Part shown: positions 17,303 through 25,429 of the stretch, in pieces
How positions within the stretch are numbered: position 1 is the first letter of the stretch
Layout of the letters: the number at the start of each line of letters is the position of its first letter
Source of the DNA: Neoroseomonas oryzicola
GTDB taxonomy: Bacteria > Pseudomonadota > Alphaproteobacteria > Acetobacterales > Acetobacteraceae
Direction: 5' to 3'
Length of the DNA: 64,000 nt
Assembly: GCF_012163135.1 (NCBI RefSeq)
Contig: NZ_JAAVUP010000002.1
Span: forward strand, 496,001 to 560,000
Notes under the pieces: generated by a model
Databases searched by the model: none
Seen by the model: only the letters and a program-made list of their open reading frames with translations
Told to the model about the DNA's origin: nothing
Translations under genes and position numbers: made by a program

Positions 17303-18510
17303 GCGGTCGGTTGCCCCCTCCACGGGGCACCGTGTTCACAAGCCGGCGGGTCGCGTTCTACGGGGCGATCGTCTGCGCCTCGTACTTGGCGATGCTCGCG
17401 GCGATGACCGTGCTCGCCGATCGACCGACGCGCGTCGATTTCATGGCCTTCTACGAGGCAGGCCGGCTGGCGATCGAGGGCCAGGCGGCCAAAGCCTATG
17501 ACTGGGCGCAGGTCCGCCCGCTGCAGGCCGCCTTGCTTGGCGTTGATGAGCAAGAGGTCGAAACATTCCTAGGCTGGATCAATCCACCTCATTTCCTGTT
17601 CGCCGTCCTGCCGTTCTCGTTGTTACCGTTCGGCTGGGCATGGTTCCTCTGGGCGGTAGCGACGGCGCTGTTAATGGCGATCGCCATCCGCAGCGTCTTG
17701 CCCGAGGCTGCGACTCCCGCCTGTATCCTCGCGCTCTGCGCGCCGGCAGTCTTCACCTGTGCGTCCGTCGGGCAGAACGGGCTTCTGACGGCGGCGCTTA
17801 TGGCCTGGACTTACGCGCTGATGGATCGCCGCCCGGTCTTGGCGGGCGTGGCCCTCGGGTTGTTGACCTACAAGCCGCAGTTCGGGCTGCTGCCGCCGCT
17901 GATCCTGGCTGCGACCGGTCGATGGCGCGTCTTCGCCTCGGCAGCGACGACCGCCATTGCCGCCTTGTCGGCGGCCGTTCTCGTCTTCGGCCCGGGGATC
18001 CTGGAGGGCTTTCTCGAAAGCGTCGCACTCAGCAACGATCGCTACCTGGCAGCGGCGAATTCCGTGCTGCCGCGGATACAATCCGTCTTCGCGCTGGTGC
18101 TCGGCATCACCGAGCTACCCAACACCGCCTGGGCCGTGCATCTCGCTTTCGCCACCGCCGTTGCCGCGATCGTCCTGCGCCTCTGGCTCCGCCGCCCTGA
18201 AGGGCCCGAGGAGGCCCGCGCCACTGCGGCGATCGCCGCCTCCTTCCTCATGACGCCCTATACCTGGGTCTACGACGCGCCGTCGTTGGTCGTCGCCGGG
18301 GCCCTCCTCTGGCGCGCCGGCATGCGCCAGGGCTACCTCGCCTGGGAGAGGCCCTTGATCGTGCTGGCCTGCGTATCGACCCAGGTCATCGCCTTCACCG
18401 GGCCGCATTCGGCGATCGTCCCGGCCTCCTGGCTGGTCCTGCTCGCCCTCGCCTGGCGCCGCGACCGCGCCTGGCGGCTCAGCCAGGGGCCGAGCGCGAC
18501 GCCGTCCTGA
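17299..18510 (+). CDS. DUF2029/GT87-type polytopic membrane protein
   Basis: A 403-aa protein with roughly ten hydrophobic segments and the N-terminal DFMAFYEAGRLAIEGQAAKAYD pattern of GT87 family glycosyltransferases (related to mycobacterial mannosyltransferases that use polyprenyl-phospho-sugars). The acidic pair in the first periplasmic loop fits the GT-C fold. The TTG at 17299 overlaps the tadD stop; a GTG at 17332 is an alternative. Cotranscription with tad suggests, but does not show, glycosylation of pilins or a surface polymer. Its last 32 bp overlap the convergent transglycosylase gene. Confidence 0.75.
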   Translation: MSGRLPPPRGTVFTSRRVAFYGAIVCASYLAMLAAMTVLADRPTRVDFMAFYEAGRLAIEGQAAKAYDWAQVRPLQAALLGVDEQEVETFLGWINPPHFLFAVLPFSLLPFGWAWFLWAVATALLMAIAIRSVLPEAATPACILALCAPAVFTCASVGQNGLLTAALMAWTYALMDRRPVLAGVALGLLTYKPQFGLLPPLILAATGRWRVFASAATTAIAALSAAVLVFGPGILEGFLESVALSNDRYLAAANSVLPRIQSVFALVLGITELPNTAWAVHLAFATAVAAIVLRLWLRRPEGPEEARATAAIAASFLMTPYTWVYDAPSLVVAGALLWRAGMRQGYLAWERPLIVLACVSTQVIAFTGPHSAIVPASWLVLLALAWRRDRAWRLSQGPSATPS

Positions 18511-19378
18511 GGCACATGATGCGCGGCCGGGCGGGCTGCTGCGCCCGGCCCTGCAGCCGCAATTCCACGTTCGGCACGGCCACGACCGGCCGGAGTGACG
18601 GCGCCTGCGCGCCAATCAGCAGCACCGCACCGCGGCCCGACGCACAGAGCCCCGCCATCGCCGGGCCGGGCAGGGGGATCACGCCCGGCGCCGGGCCGGG
18701 CACGAAGCCCTGGCCGCTCATCGCCGCCATGACCCGCTGGTGGTAGATCAGCCCCCGCTCGGGCGTCGCCGAGTGGTAGCGCGCCGTCGCCTGGGCCCAG
18801 TCGCCGGTTTGCGCGTAGAGCGACTTCAGGTAGCGGACCGCATAGGCGACGTTGGTCGTCGGCTCGAAGCCGGCATCCACGCTCGGGAAGGCGTCGGGGT
18901 GGTGCAGCAGGTTGATCTGCATGCAGCCGATGTCGATCGACCGCGTCCCGGCGGCGAGGCGGGACTGCACCTCCGCCACCGCCTCGGTGCGGCTGCCCAT
19001 GTAGCGGCCTTCGCCGGCGGCGTTGAAGGACCAAGGCCAGGGCTGGACGCCGCCGGCCGGCGTGCGGCGGCCCGTCTCGACCCGCGCGATGGCGCCGAGC
19101 AGCCCCGGCGGCAGGCCGGAGCCGGCCTCGGCCGCGGCGATGGCCCGCGCGCAGGCGTCCCAGGGATCGTCGGAGGGCGGGCGCGGCGCCGGGGCGACGG
19201 CCGCGGCGGTCTGCGCCCGCGCCCGGGGCGCCTGGGCCGGGCGCGCCGGCGCGGCCGCCTCGGACCGTTGCGGGGCGTTCGCCTCCGCGGGCGTCACGGC
19301 GAGGATGGGAAGCAGCAGGCCAAGCAGCCTCAGGGCGGGGCGGGGGACCGGCAGCATGGGCCCGGTCATGGACTGCAT
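18479..19378 (-). CDS. Lytic transglycosylase, SLT domain
   Basis: A periplasmic murein-cleaving enzyme, 299 aa. After a signal peptide (about 1-33, ending PAEA) and an Ala/Pro-rich linker comes a family-1 SLT domain: catalytic Glu in AIARVETGRR, then SIDIGCMQINLLHHPDAF, NVAYAVRYLKSLY and ATARYHSATPERG, which are the ES, GLMQI-like, AYN-like and Y motifs. The C-terminal 80 residues look unstructured. Internal starts at 19366 or 19357 are equally possible. Tad and secretion loci often carry such an enzyme to open the cell wall; here it faces the tad operon end-on. Confidence 0.87.
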   Translation of the reverse strand: MQSMTGPMLPVPRPALRLLGLLLPILAVTPAEANAPQRSEAAAPARPAQAPRARAQTAAAVAPAPRPPSDDPWDACARAIAAAEAGSGLPPGLLGAIARVETGRRTPAGGVQPWPWSFNAAGEGRYMGSRTEAVAEVQSRLAAGTRSIDIGCMQINLLHHPDAFPSVDAGFEPTTNVAYAVRYLKSLYAQTGDWAQATARYHSATPERGLIYHQRVMAAMSGQGFVPGPAPGVIPLPGPAMAGLCASGRGAVLLIGAQAPSLRPVVAVPNVELRLQGRAQQPARPRIMCLRTASRSAPG

Positions 19379-19558
19379 TCCCGCGCCGGGTCAAGCATCG
19401 GCGGCCCGACCGACGCCCTCGGCTCCGTCAGACGTGATCGCCGTGTCACGCAGAACGATCCGGCCCCCGCGCGCCAAGCCGCCCCAATACCCAAGGTGGA
19501 CAAGCGCTTGCGCGATTGCGAGGGTGCCGCCCAACCAAACCGTCCGGAGGAACACGCC

Positions 19559-20530
19559 ATGGCCCTCATCCTCGCGCGCCGCGCCCTGCTGGCCGCGCCG
19601 CTGCTCGCCCCCGCCGTCCTGCGCGCCCAGGGAGCCTGGAAGCCCAGCCGCCCGGTCACCATGGTCGTGCCCTTCGCTGCCGGGTCCGGCACGGACACCG
19701 TCGCGCGCATGCTGGGATCTCTGTTGGAGCAGGATTGGGGCATCCAGGTGGTGATCGACAACCGGCCGGGCGCGAACGGTGCGATCGCCGCGGTGGCGGC
19801 CGCGCGGGCCGCCCCGGACGGCCACACCGTCATGATCACCACGAACAGCCCGCACGGGGCGACGCCGGCGCTGATGAAGCGCCCGACCTACGATGCCGTT
19901 GCCGATTTCAGCCCGCTCAGCCGGATGGGGACCTACATCTTCGTCTTCGCGGTGAACGACCAGGTTCCGGTGCGCTCGATGCAGGAGTTCCTGGCCCTGG
20001 CGAAGACGCAGCCTGGCCAGCTGACCTGCGCGTCGGGCAATACGACCGGCGTGGTCGGGGCGGCCATGCTGAACCGAATCGGCGGCATCGACGTCACGCA
20101 CGTCCCGTATCGCTCGAGCCCGCCCGCCATGACCGACGTGATCGCCGGGCGCGTCACCTCGATGTTCGCCGACGTGGCGTCCTCCCGCGCCTTCCTGCAG
20201 GAGGGCAGGCTCAAGCCGCTCGGCATCACCTCGGCGCAGCGCACGCCGCTGTTCCCCGACTGGCCCGCGCTGTCCGAGGTCGGCCTGCCGGGCTTCGAGA
20301 TGCTGTCCTGGATGGGCGCGGTCGGCCCCGCGCGCATGCCCGAGGAGGTCGTCGGCGCCTGGAACGCCGCCATCCGCAAGGTCTGGGACCGGCCGGAGAC
20401 GGTCCGCCGCCTCGGCGAGGTCGGCATCGAGAAGGTGACGACCACCCCGGCCGAATTCGGCGCCTTCATCCGCCAGCAGATCGCCTTCTGGGGCGAACAG
20501 GCCCGCGCTGCCGGAATCGAGCCCGAATAA
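19559..20530 (+). CDS. Tripartite tricarboxylate transporter (Bug/TctC) family substrate-binding protein
   Basis: A second Bug-family periplasmic binding protein, 323 aa, with signal peptide ending LRAQ (about residue 22) and the mature start WKPSRPVTMVVPFAAGSGTDT. The conserved DNRPGANGAIAA stretch and the LTCASGN motif of the ligand pocket are present. A strong GGAGG precedes the ATG at 19559 by 8 nt; the upstream open frame runs antisense to the transglycosylase and is not used. It stands alone without TctA/B. The 180-bp divergent region contains an 18-bp CGTGA-N8-TCACG inverted repeat (near 19431-19448) of unknown meaning. Confidence 0.88.
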   Translation: MALILARRALLAAPLLAPAVLRAQGAWKPSRPVTMVVPFAAGSGTDTVARMLGSLLEQDWGIQVVIDNRPGANGAIAAVAAARAAPDGHTVMITTNSPHGATPALMKRPTYDAVADFSPLSRMGTYIFVFAVNDQVPVRSMQEFLALAKTQPGQLTCASGNTTGVVGAAMLNRIGGIDVTHVPYRSSPPAMTDVIAGRVTSMFADVASSRAFLQEGRLKPLGITSAQRTPLFPDWPALSEVGLPGFEMLSWMGAVGPARMPEEVVGAWNAAIRKVWDRPETVRRLGEVGIEKVTTTPAEFGAFIRQQIAFWGEQARAAGIEPE

Positions 20531-20666
20531 CGCCCCTGTCCGGCCACATCCGCCGGCGACATGCCGGTCATCGCGACCTGCCGCTTGTGCATTGCAACGG
20601 GCGCCCCCACCTCAAGCCATGCGAGCGGCGGGGGAGGCCGCGCGCAACGCCCATAAGGGGACACCG

Positions 20667-21011
20667 ATGACCATGTCGAACCGCACCCAGACCGCCGCCC
20701 TGACCCGGACCCTGTCCGACCTCGCGGACGGCTCCCTGAACGACCGCCTCCGCCTCGAGGAAGCGGCCCGCATCGTCGTGGCCGCGCGCCGCGCCGCCGC
20801 GCTGGCCGCCGGCGGCGCCATCGCGCTGCCCGCCGCGGCGAATCCCGCCGTCCAGGCCGTGACCGAGATCGCCCGCCACTGGGACGAGACCACGGTGACC
20901 GCGGTCGAATACGCCGAATCCCTGCCCGTCGCGGCGCTCGAGCGACTGCTGCGCTCGGCCCCCGCCTGGGCCGCGGCCTTCGCGGCCGCGCCGCAGCGCC
21001 TCGCGGCCTGA
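20667..21011 (+). CDS. Hypothetical protein, Ala-rich helical
   Basis: I do not recognise this 114-aa protein. It starts at ATG 20667 after AAGGGG, reads MTMSNRTQTAAL and is rich in Ala and predicted to be helical throughout, with a 20-residue small hydrophobic stretch (AARRAAALAAGGAIALPAAA). No signal peptide or Cys is present. It stands alone between a TctC gene and an SDR gene. The frame extends upstream to 20592 without support. Codon use matches the neighbours, so it is probably a real gene. Confidence 0.6.
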   Translation: MTMSNRTQTAALTRTLSDLADGSLNDRLRLEEAARIVVAARRAAALAAGGAIALPAAANPAVQAVTEIARHWDETTVTAVEYAESLPVAALERLLRSAPAWAAAFAAAPQRLAA

Positions 21012-21084
21012 CGGCAAGGGCGCCGGGTGTCCACCCGGCGCTTCCGGGCTATACCCGCCACTCGGTTCGAACGAGGCGAGTGAC

Positions 21085-21864
21085 ATGGCGGGCAGCACGG
21101 CAACGCGCAGCAGGACGAGCAACGGGCCACGCCGCGTCCTTCTGCTGACCGGCGCCTCGCGCGGCATCGGCCACGCGACGGTCAAGCGCTTCTCGGCCGC
21201 GGGATGGCGGGTCATCACCGTCTCCCGCCAGCCCTTCCCGGAGCAATGCCCCTGGGAGATGGGCCCCGAGGACCACATCCAGCTCGACCTGACCGACCCC
21301 GCCGCGACCGAGGAGGCGGTGGCCGAGATCACCAAGCGCCTCGAGCCCGACGAGGGCCGCCTCGACGCCCTGGTGAACAACGCCGCCATCTCGCCCAAGG
21401 GGCCGGGCGGGGCGCGCCTCGGCTCGCTCGAGATGGATCTCGAAGGCTGGCTCAAGGTTTTCCGCGTCAACTTCTTCGCCCCCGTGCTGCTCGCGCGCGG
21501 CCTGGTCGGGCCGCTGCAGAAGGCCAAGGGCTCGGTGGTGAACGTCACCTCGATCGCCGGCAGCCGGGTGCATCCCTTCGCGGGCGTCGCCTATTCCACG
21601 TCGAAGTCCGCGCTGGCCGGGCTGACGCGGGAGATGGCGTCCGACTTCGCCCCGCTCGGCATCCGCGTGAACGCGATCTCCCCCGGCGAGATCGACACCT
21701 CGATCCTGTCGCCCGGCACCGAGAAGATCGTGCAGGAGCAGATCCCGATGCGCCGCCTCGGCCGGCCGGAGGAGGTCGCGCAGGCGATCTACTTCCTCTG
21801 CACCGAGGCGTCCTCCTACGTGAACGGCGCCGAGCTCCACATCAACGGCGGGCAGCATGTTTGA
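21085..21864 (+). CDS. Short-chain dehydrogenase/reductase
   Basis: A 259-aa cytoplasmic NAD(P)-dependent oxidoreductase of the classical SDR family. It has the cofactor motif TGASRGIG (22-29), NNAA in the central strand, and the catalytic Tyr170-x3-Lys174 (YSTSK) with an upstream Ser in NVTSIAGS. The C-terminal NGAELHINGGQHV is typical. The substrate cannot be inferred. The stop is followed at once by a tandem structured repeat that separates it from the ABC exporter. Confidence 0.9.
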   Translation: MAGSTATRSRTSNGPRRVLLLTGASRGIGHATVKRFSAAGWRVITVSRQPFPEQCPWEMGPEDHIQLDLTDPAATEEAVAEITKRLEPDEGRLDALVNNAAISPKGPGGARLGSLEMDLEGWLKVFRVNFFAPVLLARGLVGPLQKAKGSVVNVTSIAGSRVHPFAGVAYSTSKSALAGLTREMASDFAPLGIRVNAISPGEIDTSILSPGTEKIVQEQIPMRRLGRPEEVAQAIYFLCTEASSYVNGAELHINGGQHV

Positions 21865-22135
21865 TGCCTCAGGCGCCGGCGCCGGCATTCGCCGGCTTGG
21901 CTGACGCGCCCTGCGCTGCTGCGCTGGCGGCGACTGGCGGTCTGGGCGCGGTCGCGCTGTGCGCTCCCGGATTGAGGCCGTGCCTCGATCCGAAGTTTTT
22001 GTTGACCCTCAGACGCCGGCGCGCGCATCCGCGCGCTTGGCTTGCGCGCCCTGGACTGTCGCGCACGCGGCCTCGGTTGGTCTGGGCGCAGTCGCGCTTC
22101 GCGCTCCCGGATCGAGGCAGCGCCTCGATCCGCAG
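21865..22135 (+). repeat. Two tandem copies (A, B) of a 130-bp structured intergenic repeat
   Basis: Copy A (about 21867-21994) and copy B (about 22007-22135) share the layout CCTCA, a short hairpin, a CTTGGCT-like spacer, the block GGTCTGGGCGC-GTCGCGC then GCGCTCCCGGA, and a 3-prime hairpin. The 5-prime hairpin is GCCGGC-ATTC-GCCGGC in A and GCGCGC-ATCC-GCGCGC in B, different bases with pairing kept. The 3-prime hairpin is CGGATCGAGGC pairing with GCCTCGATCCG in B, with a G-T wobble in A. A third copy lies at 54156-54288. Copy A begins right after the SDR stop codon. I see no gene in this 305-bp gap. Confidence 0.88.
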
Positions 22136-22169
22136 GTGGCGGCCGTGACGCCTCGCGAGGGCCTACCTG

Positions 22170-23933
22170 ATGTCTGACGTCTCGGGTGGCGTGCGCCGTG
22201 GCGGCGTGCCGGCGCTCGGGCTGCTGCTGCCCTTCCTGCGGCCCTATCTGGGGCGCGTGCTCGGGGCCGCGGCGGCCCTCCTGCTGGCCGCGGGGCTGAC
22301 CCTCGCGGTGGGGCAGGGGCTGCGGCACATCATCGACGATGGATTCGGCGGCGGCGCCGGTGCGCTCAACCGTGCGGCCATGGTGATGGGCAGCATCGTC
22401 GCCGCGCTCGGGATCGCCACCGCCTGCCGCTACTACCTGGTCACTTGGCTCGGAGAACGGGTCGCGGCCGATCTGCGGCGCGCCGTCTTCGACCACCTGA
22501 CCCGCCTCGATGCCCGCTTCTTCGAGGTCGCGCGCACCGGCGACCTGATGTCGCGCCTGACCGCCGACGTAGCGCTGCTGCAATCGCTGATCGGATCGGC
22601 GATCTCCATGGGGCTGCGCAACGCGCTGACCGGCATCGGCGCCTTCGCCATGCTGGTGCTGACCAGCGCCAAGCTCGCCGGACTCATGGCCGTGGTGGTG
22701 CCGCTGGTGCTGCTGCCCATGGTCGCCTTCGGGCGCCGCGAGCGGCGCCTGTCGCGCGCGGCGCAGGAACGTGTCGCCGACCTCGCCGCCACGGCCGAGG
22801 AAGCGATCAACGCCATGCGCATCGTCCAGGCCTTCACGCATGAGGATGCGGAACGCGCCCGCTATGGCGCGGAATCCGAACGTTCCGTGCAGGCCGCGCT
22901 GCGTCGCGTGCTGACGCGCTCGGCGCTGATCCTTTCGGTCATCCTGCTCGGCTTCGGGGCCATCACCTTCGCGCTGTGGGTGGGCGGGCAGGACGTCATC
23001 GCGGGGCGGATGAGCGGCGGCGACCTCACCGCCTTCGTCTTCTACGCCGTGCTGCTGGCCAGCGCCGGCGCGACGGTCTCCGAGCTCTGGGGCGAGATCC
23101 AGCGCGCCGCCGCCGCCGCCGACCGGCTGGCCGAGATCCTCGCCGTGCAGCCCGCCATCGCCGCGCCCGCGAACCCCGTGCCGCTGCCCGCGCCACGGGG
23201 CCGCGTCACCTTCCGCGACGTCACCTTCCGATATCCCTCGCGCCCGGAGGCCAAGGCGCTCGACCGCTTCGGCCTCGACGTCGCGCCGGGCGAGACCGTT
23301 GCGCTGGTCGGCCCCTCGGGCGCCGGCAAGACCACGGTGCTGGCGCTGCTCCTGCGCTTCTACGACCCGACCGAGGGCGCGATCCTGATCGACGGCGTCG
23401 AGATCGCCCGCGCCGCGCCCGAGGACCTCCGCCGCCGCATCGGCCTGGTGCCGCAGGACCCCGTGATCTTCAGCGCCACCGTCGCCGAGAACATCCGCTA
23501 CGGCCGCCCCGGGGCGACCGACGCCGAGGTCCGCGCCGCCGCCGAGGCCGCCTCCGCCCTCGGCTTCATCGAGGCGCTGCCGGAAGGCTTCGCGACGCAT
23601 CTCGGCGCCCGCGGCGTGACGCTCTCGGGCGGGCAGCGCCAGCGCGTCGCCATCGCGCGCGCCATCCTGCGCGACGCGCCCGTGCTGCTGCTGGACGAGG
23701 CGACGAGCGCCCTCGACGCCGAAAGCGAGCACGCCGTGCAGCAGGCGCTCGCGCGTGCCTCGCGCGGGCGGACGACGCTGGTCGTCGCGCATCGCCTGGC
23801 CACGGTGCGCCGCGCCGACCGCATCGTCGTCATGGAGGCCGGGCGCATCGTCGCGACCGGCACGCATGAGGCGCTGCTGGCCGAGGGCGGTCTCTACGCC
23901 CGCCTTGCCGCCCTGCAGTTCACCGACGCCTGA
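22170..23933 (+). CDS. ABC exporter, fused membrane and ATPase domains (MsbA/lipid exporter-like)
   Basis: A 587-aa half-transporter: a six-helix type-I exporter domain (about 1-320) and a nucleotide-binding domain with Walker A GPSGAGKTT, signature LSGGQRQRVAIARA, Walker B VLLLDEATSALD and the switch His in VVAHRLAT. Homodimers of this class export lipids, drugs or peptides from the inner membrane; the substrate is not evident. The start MSDVSGGVRRGG has only a weak ribosome site. It converges on the GNAT gene with 3 bp between the stops. Confidence 0.9.
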   Translation: MSDVSGGVRRGGVPALGLLLPFLRPYLGRVLGAAAALLLAAGLTLAVGQGLRHIIDDGFGGGAGALNRAAMVMGSIVAALGIATACRYYLVTWLGERVAADLRRAVFDHLTRLDARFFEVARTGDLMSRLTADVALLQSLIGSAISMGLRNALTGIGAFAMLVLTSAKLAGLMAVVVPLVLLPMVAFGRRERRLSRAAQERVADLAATAEEAINAMRIVQAFTHEDAERARYGAESERSVQAALRRVLTRSALILSVILLGFGAITFALWVGGQDVIAGRMSGGDLTAFVFYAVLLASAGATVSELWGEIQRAAAAADRLAEILAVQPAIAAPANPVPLPAPRGRVTFRDVTFRYPSRPEAKALDRFGLDVAPGETVALVGPSGAGKTTVLALLLRFYDPTEGAILIDGVEIARAAPEDLRRRIGLVPQDPVIFSATVAENIRYGRPGATDAEVRAAAEAASALGFIEALPEGFATHLGARGVTLSGGQRQRVAIARAILRDAPVLLLDEATSALDAESEHAVQQALARASRGRTTLVVAHRLATVRRADRIVVMEAGRIVATGTHEALLAEGGLYARLAALQFTDA

Positions 23934-23936
23934 CCG

Positions 23937-24398
23937 CTACAGCGCCTTGCGCATGTAGACCGTCGTGCCACCCATGAAGGGCTCGCGCGAGGTGACGACG
24001 TAGCCGCTGCGTTCGTACAGCGCGATGTTCGCGGCGAAATCGCCATTGGTCAGCAGCCGCAACTCGGTCCGACGCGCGGCGCGCGCGAGCTCCTCGGCAT
24101 GGGCGAGCAGCCGCCGCCCGAGCCCCTGGCCCTGCAGCTCTGGCCGCACCGCGACGTTCTCGATCCAGAGATGGTCGGGCTCGAGCATTGTCTCGATCAG
24201 CGCAAGGATGCGCGGACCCCGCTGCAGCAAGTCGAAGCGGTGTTCGCGCAGCGCCTGGTCGTAGTCCACGCGCATCGGCATCGGCTCGCGACCGATCAGC
24301 GGTACCCATCGCGCATAGGCGGCGCGCACGATCTCGCGGATCTCCCCGGCATCGGCCGGGGTGGCGAGGCGAAGGGCCGTGGGCGTGACGGGGGCCAT
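23937..24398 (-). CDS. GNAT family N-acetyltransferase
   Basis: A 153-aa acetyl-CoA-dependent acetyltransferase. The acetyl-CoA site is seen as VAVRPELQGQGLGRRLL (about residues 84-100, the Q-G-x-G motif), with the C-terminal NIALYERSGYVVTSREPF strand typical of the fold. The substrate (small amine, antibiotic or protein) is unknown. The ATG at 24398 lies 25 nt after a Rho-independent terminator and 85 nt after the stop of a 33-codon Arg-rich leader ORF, so expression probably depends on attenuation. The preceding gene in the same direction is the hydrolase of the pdx operon. Confidence 0.88.
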   Translation of the reverse strand: MAPVTPTALRLATPADAGEIREIVRAAYARWVPLIGREPMPMRVDYDQALREHRFDLLQRGPRILALIETMLEPDHLWIENVAVRPELQGQGLGRRLLAHAEELARAARRTELRLLTNGDFAANIALYERSGYVVTSREPFMGGTTVYMRKAL

Positions 24399-24422
24399 GG
24401 GGCATTCCTGCTGCTGGACATG

Positions 24423-24454
24423 AAAAACCCCGCCGACCGTGAGGTGGGCGGGGT
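24423..24454 (-). terminator. Rho-independent terminator in the leader of the GNAT gene
   Basis: On the minus strand ACCCCGCC (24454-24447) and GGCGGGGT (24434-24427) form an 8-bp stem with a 12-nt loop, followed by TTTTTC. It lies between the leader ORF and the GNAT start. The 5-prime arm region (GCACCCCGCC) can alternatively pair with GCGGGGGCGTGC at 24531-24520 inside the leader ORF, giving a possible antiterminator. It could also simply end the pdxA-pdxJ-hydrolase transcript. Confidence 0.75.
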
Positions 24455-24482
24455 GCCGGGAACCGGGAGGGCGGGCGGGAGC

Positions 24483-24584
24483 CTAGGCTCCGCGTCGGCC
24501 TCGCGGTGTCGGTCCGGGCGCACGCCCCCGCAGCACCGTCGGACGACGGCGTCGCAGCGTCAGGATCATGGGGCGCGCGGACAT
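24483..24584 (-). CDS. Arg-rich leader peptide upstream of the GNAT gene
   Basis: A 33-codon ORF with AGGAAG 9 nt before its ATG, encoding MSARPMILTLRRRRPTVLRG followed by an Arg/Pro/Gly-rich tail. Four Arg codons in a row occur at residues 11-14 and eleven Arg in total. Its UAG stop lies in the loop of a hairpin (GCGGAGC-CUAG-GCUCCCGC, one bulge), and the terminator follows 29 nt later. This is the layout of a ribosome-sensing attenuator. Regulation could respond to Arg-tRNA or to drug-stalled ribosomes at R-x-R motifs; both are inference. Confidence 0.55.
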   Translation of the reverse strand: MSARPMILTLRRRRPTVLRGRAPGPTPRGRRGA

Positions 24585-24616
24585 GGGCGGATGCTTCCTG
24601 GTGAGGCCCCCGCCCG

Positions 24617-25420
24617 TCAATGCCTTTCGAGGAAGGCAAGCACCGCGGCGTTGAAATCCGCCGGGTTGTCCGCCTGCACGCTGTGTGCCGCGCGGGCGAT
24701 GGTCACGCGCGTCGCATTCGGCATCGTGGGTTCCAGCGCATCGAGGATGCGCCCGAACTGCGGCTGCGACTGCGCGCCGCCGATCAGCAGCGTCGGTGTC
24801 GCGATCCCCTGCGCCTCGGCGCGGGCGTAGGGCTTGCGCTGCTCGTTGATCTGCCCGAGCAGCGTGCGCGCATTGGCGCGGTTGACCGCCTTGCGGGCCT
24901 CGGAGCGCTTCTCCCAGGCGCCGGGGCCGCCGGTGTGCTCGGCGACGACGGTCAGGCCTTCCTCGACCTTGCCCTCGCCGATCAGCGCGGCGGCCTTGGC
25001 GAAGGCCGCGCCCTGCTTGCCCGCCGGCGGCGCGCCGCTGAGGCTCTCGTCCAGCTCCCCGCCCGGTTCGACGAGCACGAGCGCCGACAGAAGTTCCGGA
25101 TGATGCTGCGCGACGCGGAAGGCGATGTGCCCGCCGCGCGAATGGCCGATCAGCCGCACCTTCCCCGCACCGAGCCCCTTGATGAAGCCCGCGATGTCCG
25201 CGGTGTGGCGCGCAATGGTGAAGTCGCCGCCATCCTCCCACTGGCCAGGCCAGCAATGGCGCAGGCTGACGGCCATGGCGTGGAACCGCTCGCCGAAGGG
25301 CGTCATCTGCGCCGTCCAGGACCGCTGGTCGCCCAGCGTGCCATGGATCATCACCACGGGCTTGCCGGTCCCGGATTCGGCATAGGCGATGGGGTAGCCG
25401 TCGACGGTCAGCGTGGGCAT
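24617..25420 (-). CDS. Alpha/beta hydrolase
   Basis: A 267-aa cytoplasmic alpha/beta-fold hydrolase: oxyanion segment HGTLGD (26-31), nucleophile elbow GHSRGG with Ser94, and a C-terminal AAHSVQADNPADF where His is the likely catalytic base. The acid is probably an Asp or Glu near residue 225 and not certain. It follows pdxJ by 9 bp and so is the third gene of the pdxA-pdxJ operon, though no vitamin B6 role is known for such proteins; the substrate is unknown. The next element downstream is the GNAT leader. Confidence 0.85.
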   Translation of the reverse strand: MPTLTVDGYPIAYAESGTGKPVVMIHGTLGDQRSWTAQMTPFGERFHAMAVSLRHCWPGQWEDGGDFTIARHTADIAGFIKGLGAGKVRLIGHSRGGHIAFRVAQHHPELLSALVLVEPGGELDESLSGAPPAGKQGAAFAKAAALIGEGKVEEGLTVVAEHTGGPGAWEKRSEARKAVNRANARTLLGQINEQRKPYARAEAQGIATPTLLIGGAQSQPQFGRILDALEPTMPNATRVTIARAAHSVQADNPADFNAAVLAFLERH

Positions 25421-25429
25421 GGCGGTTCC

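Noticed and set aside
19431-19448. CGTGA-N8-TCACG inverted repeat between the transglycosylase and TctC genes
   Set aside because: Five-bp arms at this spacing are expected by chance in GC-rich DNA and no matching second copy was found; too weak to call an operator.
24423-24454. Reading the terminator only as the end of the pdxA-pdxJ-hydrolase operon
   Set aside because: Possible, but the ribosome-site-equipped leader ORF, the hairpin at its stop codon and the short distance to the GNAT start favour an attenuator; kept as an alternative in the entry.
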